This document shows, in pieces, positions 13,006 to 23,619 of a stretch of 64,000 nucleotides of DNA. The stretch comes from Monodelphis domestica. Its lineage: Eukaryota; Chordata; Mammalia; Didelphimorphia; Didelphidae. Positions within the stretch are counted from its first letter, which is position 1. Each line of letters begins with the position of its first letter. The notes under the pieces were generated by a model. The model was given only the letters and a program-made list of their open reading frames with translations, had not been told where the DNA came from and did no database searches. The stretch spans positions 65,668,607 to 65,732,606 of the forward strand of contig NC_077227.1 in assembly GCF_027887165.1 (NCBI RefSeq). The letters run 5' to 3'. The translations under genes and the position numbers were made by a program.

Positions 13006-13390
13006 GTTTCTTTGTATTTTTTCTTTGATTTCGACTGCTTAAAGGGATGACCCGCCAGCCGCGGTGTGCTGACTGGGTGTTTGTAGGGCAGGCAATGTTT
13101 GGGACACCTTTTCTAGTCCCCTCCCTTGATTAGGGTGAGCAGTGCTGTCCTAGAGAGGGCTGCTCAGTCGCCCAGGATGCTGCCAAATGTCCCTGCTGCC
13201 CACAGGGCTGAGCGACCACTGGTCCATGGGCCGCCTACTTGCAGGATGGTAACTACAACTGTCAGTGGTCACCTCCACCTGTTGCGTCGCCACTCCCCCA
13301 TCATGGTAGGTCTTGAAGAGGGTGAACGGGGTTAGGATAGATGAGTGTGCACAAAGATACTTGTGCGTGAAGGAGATTTAAGTGGAAAAG

Positions 13391-13911
13391 CCACTTTAAA
13401 AAAAGTGACTTAAAGGTGGGGTGTAGGGGGTGCTCAGGGAGGGGTAGTATCTCTGGTATGGGGGGCTTGTCGTGCCCTCCTAGGGCAGCTCTCCAGCCTC
13501 TGATCCCCACCTGACACCCAGCTCTCACTTGTGGCTCCCAGTAGCTGCTAGCATGCGGCAGAGGCCACACCCCGGGCAATGGCTTTGATAGGCTGGCCAA
13601 ACCTTGTGAGGGTAGCCATCGGGTCATCGACCCCTGGTAAACCAGGGCTTTGCTCACCCAGCATGTGAAGAATGCTTTGGCTGAACAGATGGAAGAAACC
13701 AATAAGAAGGTTCAACGGCCGAGAGGGCGAAGCAGCAAAGCACTGTGGAGTGCTTAGGGTGTGTTGGAGCACAAAGGACAACATGGCCATCCAATGCAGC
13801 TGAGGAAGTCTCCAGGTGTAACGACTTTTCATGCTACTGGACCCAGGCTTCCAACGCTGAGAGAGTGGGACTGTCTCTGTGCAACGACTTTTCCACTTAA
13901 ATCTCCTTCAC
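13391..13911 (+). mobile_element. inverted 5' segment of the RTE
   Basis: In plus orientation this segment resembles the 5' part of the related element at 14565-15118 (shared TGTGGCTCC...AGCTGCTAGCATGC phrase at 13531-13557, GTGCTTAGGGTG near 13749). It ends in the 24-bp stretch that, on the other strand, should lead into GCACAAGTATC and the coding region. It therefore sits reversed in front of the body of the RTE. An 8-bp inverted match (TTAAGTGG and CCACTTTA) flanks the junction at about 13378-13397. Confidence 0.75.
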
Positions 13912-13921
13912 TTTTGAATTA
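13910..13921. repeat. target-site duplication of the RTE, 5' side
   Basis: ACTTTTGAATTA, partner of 9762-9773. The first two bases overlap the end of the inverted segment. Confidence 0.7.
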
Positions 13922-14330
13922 CTTTTCCACTAAACATGTAAATTGAAGCTAGGTTCCTACCCCCCAGTAATGAACTATTTTTTACCCAATCATCAATTCA
14001 GTGGAACTTATTTAAAACATCAGTAAAGCATATGATAAGTATTTAAGAAATACATAGTGATAATTCGGATAGAGTGATTAACTCTAATACCTTCTCTATT
14101 TATGACCCTTAGGGAATAGAAAAAAAAATTGAACTCAAAAAATGCAAAATAATTCAATCCCATGGAGAGCCCAAGAATAATTTCAATTTCTTAACATGCA
14201 TAGCTCCCTTTAATTCTATTGTCTATGGTTCTGATGCTACCTATGTTTTGTAATTTTCTAGGATACTTTTCTTGAAGACAATTAATATTGTTTATGACCT
14301 ATCCTAACTTTTCTTCTGAGACAGGTCTTA
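13922..14330. other. unassigned interval
   Basis: AT-rich, no gene or element recognised. Confidence 0.4.
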
Positions 14331-14334
14331 GGAA

Positions 14335-14560
14335 GCTATCAGAATAGTGGATAGCATGCTGGATCTGGAGTCAGGATTAATTGACACTTTTTGTGTGATC
14401 CTGGACAATTAATTTATCTTTTATTTGCCTTAGCTCACTAAATTGTAAAATGTAGACAATTATAGCACCAACCCAATAGGATTGCTGTCAGGATCAAATG
14501 ATATAATATTTTTTTAAAAAGTACTTTGTACATTGCCCACCATATTGTAGATATTATGTA
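14335..14560 (+). mobile_element. MIR/CORE-type SINE
   Basis: Plus-strand order: ATAGTGGATAGCATGCTGGA, TCTGGAGTCAGGATT, TGTGTGATCCTGGACAATTA, AAATTGTAAAATGTAGACAA, GGATTGCTGTCAGGATCAAA, GTACTTTGTACATTGCC. This is a nearly full-length, diverged MIR-like element. Confidence 0.75.
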
Positions 14561-14564
14561 AATT

Positions 14565-15118
14565 GGGTATTCAGGGAAATCTGGCCCCTCTGGTGTGATG
14601 GTAATGGAGTCCTTATCAGAGCTGTACATCCACCTTTGGTGTCCATCTTTCACCAACTCTTACCTATGGCTCCAAGAAGCTGTAGCATGCATAGTGGCCA
14701 CAATCCCAGGAAAACCATCTAGGCAGTTGGACTAAAGCAGGCTGAGGGGAACAGACATATCCAAGACTTGTTGGTGAGTTAAGGGAATGTCTGCCCCAAG
14801 CATGTAAAGACTTCCCCTGGTGGTATGGGCAGATAATTTGTTCCAATGCTGATGAAGGCAGCTGAAGCATGTAATTTGGAATGCTTAGAGCTTGGTCAGA
14901 CATAGAAGATGCTAAGGTTATCCATTGCATCCTTGGTCATCTCTAGTTATCTTAATTTTTGTCCTGCTTCTAGATTTAGATGACTGGAAGAAAGAATGAG
15001 GAGGACAACTTTGTATAACTATCTCACTGAAATCCAATTCACTCAAAAGTCAAGATATTACCTCTGAGGATGTCATTGGTCCTTTTTGAAAACAAAGAAT
15101 GGATGATGATTCCCTTCC
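14565..15118 (+). mobile_element. nonautonomous RTE relative (RTE-SINE type)
   Basis: The first 450 bp align by eye, in order, with the RTE 5' segment at 13420-13911: CTATGGCTCCAAGAAGCTGT against CTTGTGGCTCCCAGTAGCTG, GGAATGCTTAGAG against GGAGTGCTTAGGG, and ATCTCACTGAAATCCAATTC against TTTTCCACTTAAATCTCCTTC. The end, GATGTCATTGGTCC then TTTTTGAAAACAAAG, is an RTE-like hairpin tail. There is no coding region in between, so this is a 5'-plus-3' deletion derivative mobilised in trans. It is older than the RTE next to it. Confidence 0.7.
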
Positions 15119-16060
15119 TATATACAAGCAATAGTGTTTAAGAGTTTTAATTTTACTAATTCAATTTATGTTGGAGTTCTACAATTCTAGGAATATTTCT
15201 TTAGAGTTGAGTTCATTTAGCTGAGAAGAAAATAGCCTTTCAATGAAAAGAAATGTCTTGGCCAAGAAGAAGCAACAGCTTCTTTTCCTACCTTGAATAT
15301 TTTTTACTTGGGATTTCATAAAGTATATATCTATGCAATATGTCTAACTTCCACCAAGAATGATTAGTGATGACCTGTCTATTCTACCCTGTCTCATGTT
15401 TCATGCAGTCCAGTTTTGCCAATCAGAGTTGTAAGGGACTGATTTATAAAAGGACAATACTATCCTGGATAATATCACCCTTAAAGGTTAAATATAGACC
15501 AGCTAGCCTTGGTAGCCATTTATAGCCTTGTCATTTTTAGATGTATTCACACTTATACTGAATCCATTTACATTGTATCAAAAAGCAAAGAAAAATATAA
15601 AATTATTCTCAGTTTGGTGGTGCCCTCCAATATCTGCAATGCTGGTGGCAGATTGATGGAAAAGTAGGCAAAGGTCATAAAATATTACGCCATTTTTAGG
15701 CAATTGGTAAACATTGATTGGGGTGTTGGTCCTCTAATATGAAAACCTTATTCAATGACTGATAATTAAATATACTTATGGAGTCATGAAATCAAATTCA
15801 TTTTATTAGCCTTCCTACAAACAAACCCAAAAGAAAAAAGAAGTTGAAACTAAATTGAAAGATCGTTCATAAAGAAGCTGAGAGCATTGATTGTATAATT
15901 CACCCTAAGGAAACTAGAAAAATATCTCATATGACATTTGTTCATTTGTATTGAAGTGTTCATGATAAATACTTTCAAATATTCTAGAATAATAAATGCT
16001 GCTCATGTATGAGTATTGGCAGCAAGGGAATAAGAGGCAAAAAAAATTCTATAAAACTCA
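15119..16060. other. mostly unassigned, possibly the upstream part of the next RTE relic
   Basis: No confident assignment. The stretch from about 15840 to 16060 could be upstream sequence of the endonuclease relic that follows, but I could not align it. Confidence 0.3.
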
Positions 16061-16099
16061 AAGAAAACTGTCTAAATTAAATCAGCCTATACTTTAATA

Positions 16100-16650
16100 T
16101 TTGGTAACTTCAGTGTAAAGGTGGATATGGAGGTGGAGATAGTGAAAATTATATTAGAAAACATGGCTGAGGAAAAAAGAATGAGAAGCCAAAGATGTGA
16201 AGATTCCACAGGAAAATCACATCTCTATTATGACAACTTTCAATAAGGAATGAGAAGACTGTGAAAATGACAAGCTCTTAGTAATATCACTAAAAAAATG
16301 AAATTAATTATAATTTGAGAAACCGGAAACACCTCACTATTGATGAGGATGTTCTTTCTGAATCAGCTGCCTGTGTACAGTCTGATCAACAGGATGTTAG
16401 AGCAACACTAAAATTATTACAAAGCTAGAAAAAAGAATAAAAAAGAGAAAATATATATGGCATGTAATTAAAACCATCCCAACTTATCCTATTTAAACAT
16501 GATCTATTAAATCAATACATGACACAAAATGGGAAATTAATGGAGGAAAGGACATTGACACTGGTAATCACAACTTCATAGAGTTTAATAATGTAAATGA
16601 ATTTTTATAATGAGAAGAACAAAAGAGGGAAAATGCTCTCATCGATTAAT
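16100..16650 (+). pseudogene. RTE endonuclease relic (a second RTE lineage)
   Basis: Plus-strand translations read GNFSVKVDMEVE near 16105 (compare GDFNAKVGxExE), then NRKHLTIDEDVLSESAA with CVQSDQQDVRATLK at 16322-16415 (compare TNRKHLVxDVDVL...SDHRxLRAxIK), and NQYMTQN near 16510. These are the middle and end of an RTE-clade apurinic-type endonuclease and the start of the linker. It differs from the element at 9774-13911. Numerous stops and frame changes make it old and nonfunctional. No reverse transcriptase region follows. Confidence 0.7.
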
Positions 16651-16654
16651 CATT

Positions 16655-16775
16655 AAGAATTTTTAAAGTACCAGGGACAGTACTGGACATGGAGGATATA
16701 AGGGGGAAAATGAAAAAGTTCCTGCTTTCAAGGAGCTTACATCCTACCTAGGAAGACTGCCTGTACATATATAGT
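16655..16775 (+). mobile_element. SINE fragment
   Basis: Contains TACCAGGGACAGTACTGGAC, GGATATAAGGGGG and CCTGCTTTCAAGGAGCTTAC, the familiar 'size range, storage, total inserted' type of mammal-wide SINE phrase (GCCAGGCACTGTGC...CAAGGAGCTCACA). Short and diverged. Confidence 0.5.
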
Positions 16776-17492
16776 TTTTATAGGCTTTCAGGATCCTCAT
16801 TGCAACCTCTCATAGATAATATGGATTCTCAAGTCAGGTGACATCTCCCCCTCAGCATTATAGAAGGTTACATAACCTTCAGAAAAGTTGTAGTGCCTTT
16901 CTCTAATATTATCAGCTCAAGTTCCTGTTCTGGTATGTTCTCATCAATGTCAACCATCAGTGATCATCACCCCAGCTTTATTTAAATAATTAAAGTCATA
17001 AGCCATATTGAGGGACATAGGAAGATATAGCAAGAACAAAAATTATAAAATATTCCCCCATAATACTTGGACACATATTCTCCCTTTAACGCCTTTGTCC
17101 TTAGGTAGGTATAAATGGAAAATAGTTTTACAGATTATTAGTCTTACCAAATTCCCTTCCAAATGAGCATAGCTAATGGTTGGGTGTTTGGATGAATCTG
17201 CATCTTTGCTGCCCTCAATTATCACCTTACTTATCCATGCTTGAACTATGGCAAATCTTGAAATTGATTCCAGCTTCCAGATTTCTGACATTTACAAGGT
17301 ATAATCATCTCTTTTTCTCCATCACTTAAACATAGGAATAATAGACACAGCAAAGACTGAAGTGACAGTAGGGTTATGGGGCCATTAGCTACATGAAGCC
17401 TACCATAGTAGAGCTACTGATAACGTATTGCAGTCATTGCTTCTCAGTTAAACCCAATCATTAGGAAGAGGAAGAGACCTTCACTTGACTCG
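16776..17492. other. unassigned interval
   Basis: No recognised element. A minus-strand open frame at 17043-17291 (82 codons) has ordinary protein-like composition, but I cannot identify it and see no supporting signal. Confidence 0.35.
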
Positions 17493-17720
17493 TCAGTGCC
17501 TTTTGGAGGCACCCCAATTTTGGTCAATAATAGCCTTTTCCTTACATGCCATTAGAGTTTCCCAGAGAAGATTCTCTACTCTTACATATGGGCTGGCAGC
17601 AGGCAGAGCATATTGTATATACTCTGGTGATGGAGCTCCATTCATCAGGCTCCAGGTATACACGGGGTTCACAGATTCACTAAAGTATGGATTACCAAGA
17701 TTTGGAACAATTGGTCCCAT
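17493..17720 (-). other. unidentified 75-codon open frame, possible exon or pseudogene piece
   Basis: The minus strand encodes 75 residues of balanced composition (starts MGPIVPNLGNPYF, includes NGAPSPEYIQYALP and ENLLWETLMACKEK). It is not simple sequence and not a TE domain I know. An AG preceded by a pyrimidine-rich run (TCTACTTTACACAG) lies just upstream at about 17735-17748, and a GTAAGA occurs within the frame near 17593. These could be splice signals by chance. I do not recognise the protein. It may be a fragment of a processed pseudogene, a retroviral relic or noise. Confidence 0.2.
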
Positions 17721-17924
17721 TAATTATTGCCTTCTGTGTAAAGTAGACCTTGTTTTGATTAGTCTTAGACTTCCCTTGTTCAAGATCTTCATATTTTTAG
17801 GTGGATCTGACTGAAATATGGATGTTTGTGGTAGGAAGGGAGCCCACTAAATTTGGGAGTTGCTAATAATTCAATGGAAGAATAACACATTATCTCCCCC
17901 CCCCCAATTAACTTTTAAGTGGTA

Positions 17925-18140
17925 GGTTTGCAGATTGGATGATGGATTAGATTTGGAGTCAGGAGACCTGCATTTGATTATCTCTGTAAATATGAGCAAC
18001 TCACTTTCTCAGAGCCTCAGTTTCCTCATCTATAAAATAGAGATAATATAATTAGAATAATTTCACGGAATTGCTGTGAGAAATTGGCTTTAACAACTTA
18101 GTCAGCTATATAAATGACAGTTGTGATTACTATGTATTTC
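17925..18140 (+). mobile_element. MIR/CORE-type SINE
   Basis: GATTAGATTTGGAGTCAGGA, GACCTGCATTTGATTATC, CAGAGCCTCAGTTTCCTCAT, CTATAAAATAGAGATAATAT and GGAATTGCTGTGAGAAAT occur in consensus order on the plus strand. Confidence 0.8.
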
Positions 18141-18257
18141 AGATGCCATTCCTGATACTCTATCACTAGGACGTTTCTTCGGAAATCTTTTTTCTGCTTG
18201 TGGGAATGTGTTGCTCTGAGCTATCAACTAGATACTTACGCAGCCGGTATCCACAGT

Positions 18258-18482
18258 GCAGTTTAATAAAAGGACTGATCAGGTTTAGGTGTGCAGTCTG
18301 TGGTCGGAGAACAGAGTGAAACTGATGGGGAATAAACTCACTCACCCAGTATTAAAAATGTGGTTTAATGAAATGACTAATACAGGTTTAGGTGTACAGA
18401 CCACAGCCAGGAGACCAAGTGAAACTAACTGCACCAGATGGAGAATTAACTCATGACCTGGTCTCATTAACAGGATAGTCAA
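18258..18482. repeat. two-unit tandem duplication, possible LTR fragment
   Basis: Two related units of about 110 bp lie head to tail. Each begins with a GTTTAATxAAAxGACT phrase (18262 and 18362) followed by CAGGTTTAGGTGTxCAG and then GAGxxCxxAGTGAAACT. On the minus strand each contains TTATTAAAC or TCATTAAAC. The sequence has the flavour of an old LTR, but I see no partner copy, so the class is open. Confidence 0.4.
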
Positions 18483-19284
18483 ATCAGGTGACCTAGCAAG
18501 GTTTATGTAGTACAAAGAAACCCTTACTCAATGTTCCTCAGCCAATTGGGAGAAATGAAACTCATCTGCAAGATGAACCAGTTTTACAGGTTTTCCAGTT
18601 TACTCCATGCCTACATGGAGAGGGCATTGCTTTTTTCAAACACTACTAACAGTTAAATGGTTTTTTAATAAAATTTTATCTTTTTTTCTTTTTCTCTTAT
18701 ACAGAATTTTCTCTTATATTATTTAATTTGATTTTCAGAAAAATATTGGGACAGATAAGAAAGATAGCATTACCTCCATTTAAAAAAAATGTGCATTGAG
18801 TTGCAAGAGATTATATTTCATTCTCAAGATCACATCATAAATGAAAGAGCTTAGGTTAGGACTCAGATCTTCTGCATCTGCCCAATATTCATTCTAGTTT
18901 ATCATGATGCTATCTGTTAGTGGTCTCTCCAGTAAAATGAGAGGTTTGGAACAGATGATGTACGAATGAATGATATTCCAAGATGATATTAGCAATGCTT
19001 TATAGGAGGGATTACTAGTTTTTTTGTTTTTAATTATTTTCCTGTCACCTAGGATGGAAGTACAGTAGATATTCATAGGTTCACCCCCCCCCCCCCCAGC
19101 TGATCAATATGGCAGCCTTCACCTGTTTTGTTTTGGAACTGAGCTGATTCTCTCTTCTTTAGGGAATCTGGTGTTGATACTCCCTCCCTTATTCCTCAGT
19201 GCCCAACAAACGGAGAGTGACAGAGGAAGAGAGAGACAGGCAGGCAGAGATAAGAGAGCCAGAGAGATTAGAGACAGGGGAAGT
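18483..19284. other. unassigned interval with a C-run
   Basis: No gene. A poly-C tract lies at about 19084-19098. The rest is unassigned. Confidence 0.4.
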
Positions 19285-19385
19285 GAAGGAGGATAGAGTG
19301 CTGGATTGGGAATTAGGAAGACCTTGATTCAAATCCCACCTCTGTTTAGTACTAGCTTTTTGAACATACTGATATGCCACCTAAT
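19285..19385 (+). mobile_element. SINE head fragment
   Basis: GGATAGAGTGCTGGATTGGG, AATTAGGAAGACCTTGATTC and AAATCCCACCTCTG match the tRNA-derived head of the marsupial SINEs on the plus strand. Only the 5' hundred bases are present. Confidence 0.6.
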
Positions 19386-19609
19386 TCTCTCTGTAATACC
19401 TCAAGCATTTCCTAAGATCTTAACAGAGGAAATTACACTGAAAAAAATGCAAGTATTATTAAAAGGAAATAATGTAACATAGCACTGTTGCTGTAGTTGT
19501 GAAAAATTATAACTGGAAAGACTTCAGAGATCTTGGGAAAATAATGTGTTAAAGTGAATAAAGCAATAGATATAGAATAACAGATTTTGAGTTCAAATTT
19601 TGCTTCTGC

Positions 19610-19658
19610 TATTTAGGAATGAAAGAAGTACTTATGTGTCAGGCACTATGCTAAATGT

Positions 19659-19716
<58 letters not shown>

Positions 19717-19754
19717 TGTGTCTCGTGTCTCTCCATTTCTCTCTCTGTCTTTCT

Positions 19755-19806
<52 letters not shown>

Positions 19807-20012
19807 ATATATATATACGATATATATAATATCTTACAATGACCCTGAGAAGTGGGTACTTGTATTATTCTTAATTCATTCTCAAGGAAATTGAGGCATC
19901 CACAGATTATTTGTCCAAAGTCATTCCATTATTCCATTAATGTGTCTGAGACTGCATTTGAACTCAGATCTTCCTGACTCCAAGCCTTGTACTTTATCCA
20001 CTTCACCTCCTA
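19610..20012 (-). mobile_element. MIR-like SINE split by a compound microsatellite
   Basis: Left part TACTTATGTGTCAGGCACTA (19628-19653) and right part from 19832 (TCTTACAATGACCCTGAGAA... TTTGAACTCAGATCTTCCTG... ACTTTATCCACTTCACCTCC) are the two halves of one minus-strand SINE. A 160-bp microsatellite has grown between them at the point where the consensus has only a short TTA-rich stretch. Confidence 0.7.
19657..19827. repeat. compound (CT)n-(GT)n-(CT)n-(TA)n microsatellite
   Basis: (CT) from 19661, (GT) from 19685, imperfect (CT) from about 19730 to 19806, then (TA) to about 19827. The two overlapping Ser-Leu-Val open frames across it are simple-sequence artefacts. Confidence 0.95.
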
Positions 20013-20474
20013 GTTCTTTAGTTACTCCCTTGGAAAAGTGGCATCCTATCTGCATTTAATTTTCTTTATCAGTAAACTAAAGGAGTTGGGCCTGATGACA
20101 CCAAAAGGCTCAGGTTCTAAATCTTATAGGTCAATTTGATCTCTTTATTTTGCAGAAAACTAAATCCTGGAGATATGGTATAAATTGATGAAGGTATAAC
20201 GATGAGATAATAGCAACACTTGAACCCAAGATTCCTGACTCGCAGTCCCTGCTGCTTTAGGTATACCTTTGAATTACAAGAATGTTACTGAAAGGGTTAA
20301 GCAAGACTTTCAGTCTTGAGAGAAATTCAAAATATTAAAGAAATCATTCAAGAGGGAGGATAATGGAAATGCTATTTTGTGAATTTTCTTAGACTGGAGA
20401 CTTCTAAGATGACCCTAGAGATACTGAAAGAGGAATGCTATAGTCATTTGAATTTATGGAATAAATTCAGGCAG

Positions 20475-20720
20475 GAGTATAGCATGGTGTATAATGGAAA
20501 ATGAACTTGATTTCAAAGGTAAGTCAAATCAGAAGCTACTTCTTGTTCAGTAACTCCAGACCTTAGGGAATCTGCTAGTCATTGTCACATTCATGAAAAT
20601 AAAATCGGAGATTTAGAAATCGAAGGACCCCAGAAATTATCTAATCCAATGCTCTCATTTTATAGGCAAGAAAATGTAGACTCACAAGGTAAAGGAACAA
20701 TAAATAAGCAGGCATATGGA
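20475..20720. mobile_element. two adjacent worn SINE pieces
   Basis: 20475-20590 carries a plus-strand head-like phrase (TATAGCATGGTGTATAATGG). 20605-20720 carries a minus-strand MIR-like phrase (CTAATCCAATGCTCTCATTT, then TATAGGCAAGAAAATG). Both are short and old. Confidence 0.4.
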
Positions 20721-22740
20721 TTTGTTCAGAATTACCCCTATATGTATTCAGCATTCTTGCTATGATGGGAATGATTAGAATCCAGAGCCTGTCTGGGATG
20801 AGGGCAGCTTTCTCACCTTAAAGGACCCTCTGCTTGCTATAAACATTGTTGCTGTTGTGCTGATTTCTTTCTTTCAATTTTATCTCATTTTCTGCCACTT
20901 CAATAGGGCTGTGGCATAGAAAGAAATTGGTACGACTAGCCAAACTAGAGTCTGAGGCCATTCCTGGTTTTATTTTGGACAATCTCACAAGTTTGTTCCA
21001 TGGTCACTTTGCAGAGAACTTAGTTCCTCTTGAGATCAGGTGGGTTTTCTTGTCCCCTTTTTCTTGTTCCATGGAGGTTCCTCATCCTCCTTACAAACTA
21101 GAATCACTTGATGCAGACATGGGGATGGGGATGGGGGAGGAGTCTTTTGGACACTTTGGTTTTTAATCTGTTTAGTCACAGGTTGGTAAGAGTAGTGAAA
21201 CACAAAAGTTATATTTTAAACCCTCAGATAATCGATTCTTAAACTCCACCACTGACCATCATCATGTCAATGGGGCCAAAGAAGGAAGATTCATTTGGAA
21301 AGACATTTTCATTTTTTAATTTATGTAGTCAGTATTTATTTTTCATTTTGCTTGACTATATTTAATTGTTTATTTTTTATTAGTTTGTTGCTTACATTGA
21401 AATTTCCAAGTATCTCACTCAGATGCTTTTATTTTAGCCATAGACCACAAGAAAAAAGAATATTCTCTATTTTTAGGGTAAGTAAAAAGCTTTGATTAAA
21501 AGGAACCCTTTATAAAAAAGAATTTTTAAAGTAAGGTTTAGATGTTCATTTTGAAAAATTAGTTGTTTTACTTTATTTTGTTGCATAAAAATGGCATATT
21601 CAATAAATATTTATATTTATTTATATATATAATATATATATATTATATATATATATATTATATATATAAATAAATATAAATAAAGAGATAAAAAATCCCC
21701 AGTATATTCCTTAAAGGAATGGACTCTGTATTTCTTTGGAAGTAATTTGCCAAAGTCAAATAGCAAGGGGAAAACCTGGAATTTAAAGCCAGATCACCTG
21801 ACTCTTGATCTAATCTTCTTTCCACAGTTGGGTTACACTGGGACTTGATAAAGCATGACAATGACTGGTGATTAAGGAGTTAACTTTTCCAAGCCTGTAC
21901 TAACAAGGCTGTCTGCATCTTCACTTATAGAAATCACCTGAGTTGATGGTATCCATTTGGGTAGAAATTGCTATGGAAGAAGCACAAGGTCAAAAAGAGG
22001 TAAGACTTGTGAGACCTAGGACCAGAGTTAGTTCTTTGTGTCTTCAGATAATTGAACCTCCTGATCATGGAAAATGACTTGAAATATTAAAGTTTTAGAA
22101 GGTCACACTAGTTTCCCAACCTTAAATCACCCAGGGCCCCACTGCAGTAGCAGCCACAGCCAATTTTTAAATCTATTCAGGTAGCAGTGAGGTGAGAAGG
22201 CCAAAGAACCACAATTCTACCAGTGGCCATTTCCTCCACTAGTCTGCTTTCTCCTCCATTCTCTGTGAATGGTATTCTGGCAAATAGCAAACAAAGAATT
22301 AGACTTATCCTATCTGGCTTTAACTGAACAATTTCCAAATTCTCCAAAGTCAAGCAAGATTTAATTGATAATTTTCCTTTGTTGCTAAAAAGCTCAAAGG
22401 CCAGCTACAAAAGCTACAGATGTAGTATACATTTTTTAAACATTATTAAAAAATAGCTATCACATGGAAAAGAAATAGTAAGAATTTAAATTTCCATTAA
22501 CTCAGACATTTCATATTCAAAGTGCATTGTTTCCAACAGACCGTGTATTTTGTTTTTGAGCAAAAGAGTGTGCATGATTTTCCCCAGTGAGAATGAACTA
22601 ATTGCTAACATCTTGGCAAACTAAATTACAATTTGTTTTTGCATTTATGCATTTATGGGTCATGACTTGATGCCTAGAGGGCAAAGAGAGGGAGAAAGAG
22701 TTCACTTCTAAGTGAGTCATTGTACTGGACAGGAATAAGC
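20721..22740. other. long unassigned interval
   Basis: About 2 kb with no named element. It includes (TA)n simple sequence at 21600-21680. Short open frames, such as 20927-21166 plus, lack recognisable motifs. Confidence 0.4.
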
Positions 22741-22744
22741 CTTA

Positions 22745-23045
22745 GATTACTATCAAATCACTTGAGAGAACTTGAGAGAATAATACTAGCTGAAATTCAC
22801 ATGGTGATTTGTGTTTCACAAAGATTTTTTTCTACATTAACTCATTTGTTCCCCATAGCAGCCCTGAAGGCATGCAGTATAAATATTTCTATCCCTCTTT
22901 CACAAATGAAGAAATTGAGGCAGAGTAGGAAAATGACTTGTCCAAGGTCATAGAGCAAGTAAATAGAAGAGTTAGTAGAACACATATATAACTGAATCGA
23001 AAGCAGTGGTCTTTCCATTCCATCACATCTTCCTCTATAATCAGC
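22745..23045 (-). mobile_element. MIR-like SINE
   Basis: Plus-strand text shows TTTCACAAAGATTTTTTTCT, TTCCCCATAGCAGCCCTGAA, GAAGAAATTGAGGCAGAGTA and GACTTGTCCAAGGTCATAGA, the reverse complement of a MIR-type element. The head lies near 23035. Confidence 0.7.
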
Positions 23046-23619
23046 AATTTTCATTTTCTGTACTATTGTTTCTTTTTTTTACCTTTTGTTCCTTTAGTTG
23101 CAAGTAAAAAAACAAAAACTAAGTTTTTTGAGACATGAATGCAAAACTTCCTCTCTAGTGAAATAAAGAGGGAAAGGAAGTATCCATGCTGAGAAATCCT
23201 GAATCATGAAGGAAAAAGAAAAAACCCTCTTTGCCTAGAGGACATGAATTTTCACATGTTTTTTGATTAGTTCCCAAAGTACATATCAGTGAATTTGATT
23301 GCTTATCATGAAATCAGACTTTTAAAGATCAATTCCTTTTCTAAATACCTTTGTCAAATCCTTAAGGAAATAAAACTGCCTTTGTAATATAGATAACCAC
23401 ACAATCACTTACTTATCTTCAATTGAGGTGTTGGAAGTAGTCCTCATTATAAAATATTCTTTATCCAAATTCTCACAGAATTTAAGAGGCTGAAGGAATC
23501 TCTAGGAGGGTTATTTTGTTTTGGTTTGAGGCTGTGATTTTAGTGGTATGAAGAATTCCCAATGAGGGAACTTCCTTTATCAATGGAGATCAATAACGTT
23601 TGTGTAATTTGTAGCCTTA

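Larger units (their letters stand above)
9774..13911 (-). mobile_element. RTE-type LINE (RTE-X/Expander-like), 5' end inverted
   Basis: A 4.1-kb non-LTR retrotransposon on the minus strand. Its 3' end is a short hairpin-bearing tail (TCATTCTCGGTCACCGAGAG near 9790-9811) followed by a few ACTAT-like repeats, as in RTE-clade elements that lack a long poly-A. The coding part runs from about 13005 down to 9828. The outer 521 bp (13391-13911) are turned round relative to the rest, and 24 bp are duplicated in inverted orientation at 13367-13390 and 13888-13911. A 12-bp target duplication encloses the whole unit, so inversion and insertion were one event. The element is GC-richer than its surroundings. 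The exact clade name is from memory. Confidence 0.85.

Noticed and set aside
13548-13832. 94-codon minus-strand frame as an RTE ORF1
   Set aside because: It lies in the inverted 5' segment, so it reads the RTE 5' UTR backwards and cannot be a normal product of the element.
19600-19894. Overlapping 79-80 codon frames with Ser-Leu, Cys-Val and Ile-Tyr runs
   Set aside because: Pure products of the compound microsatellite.
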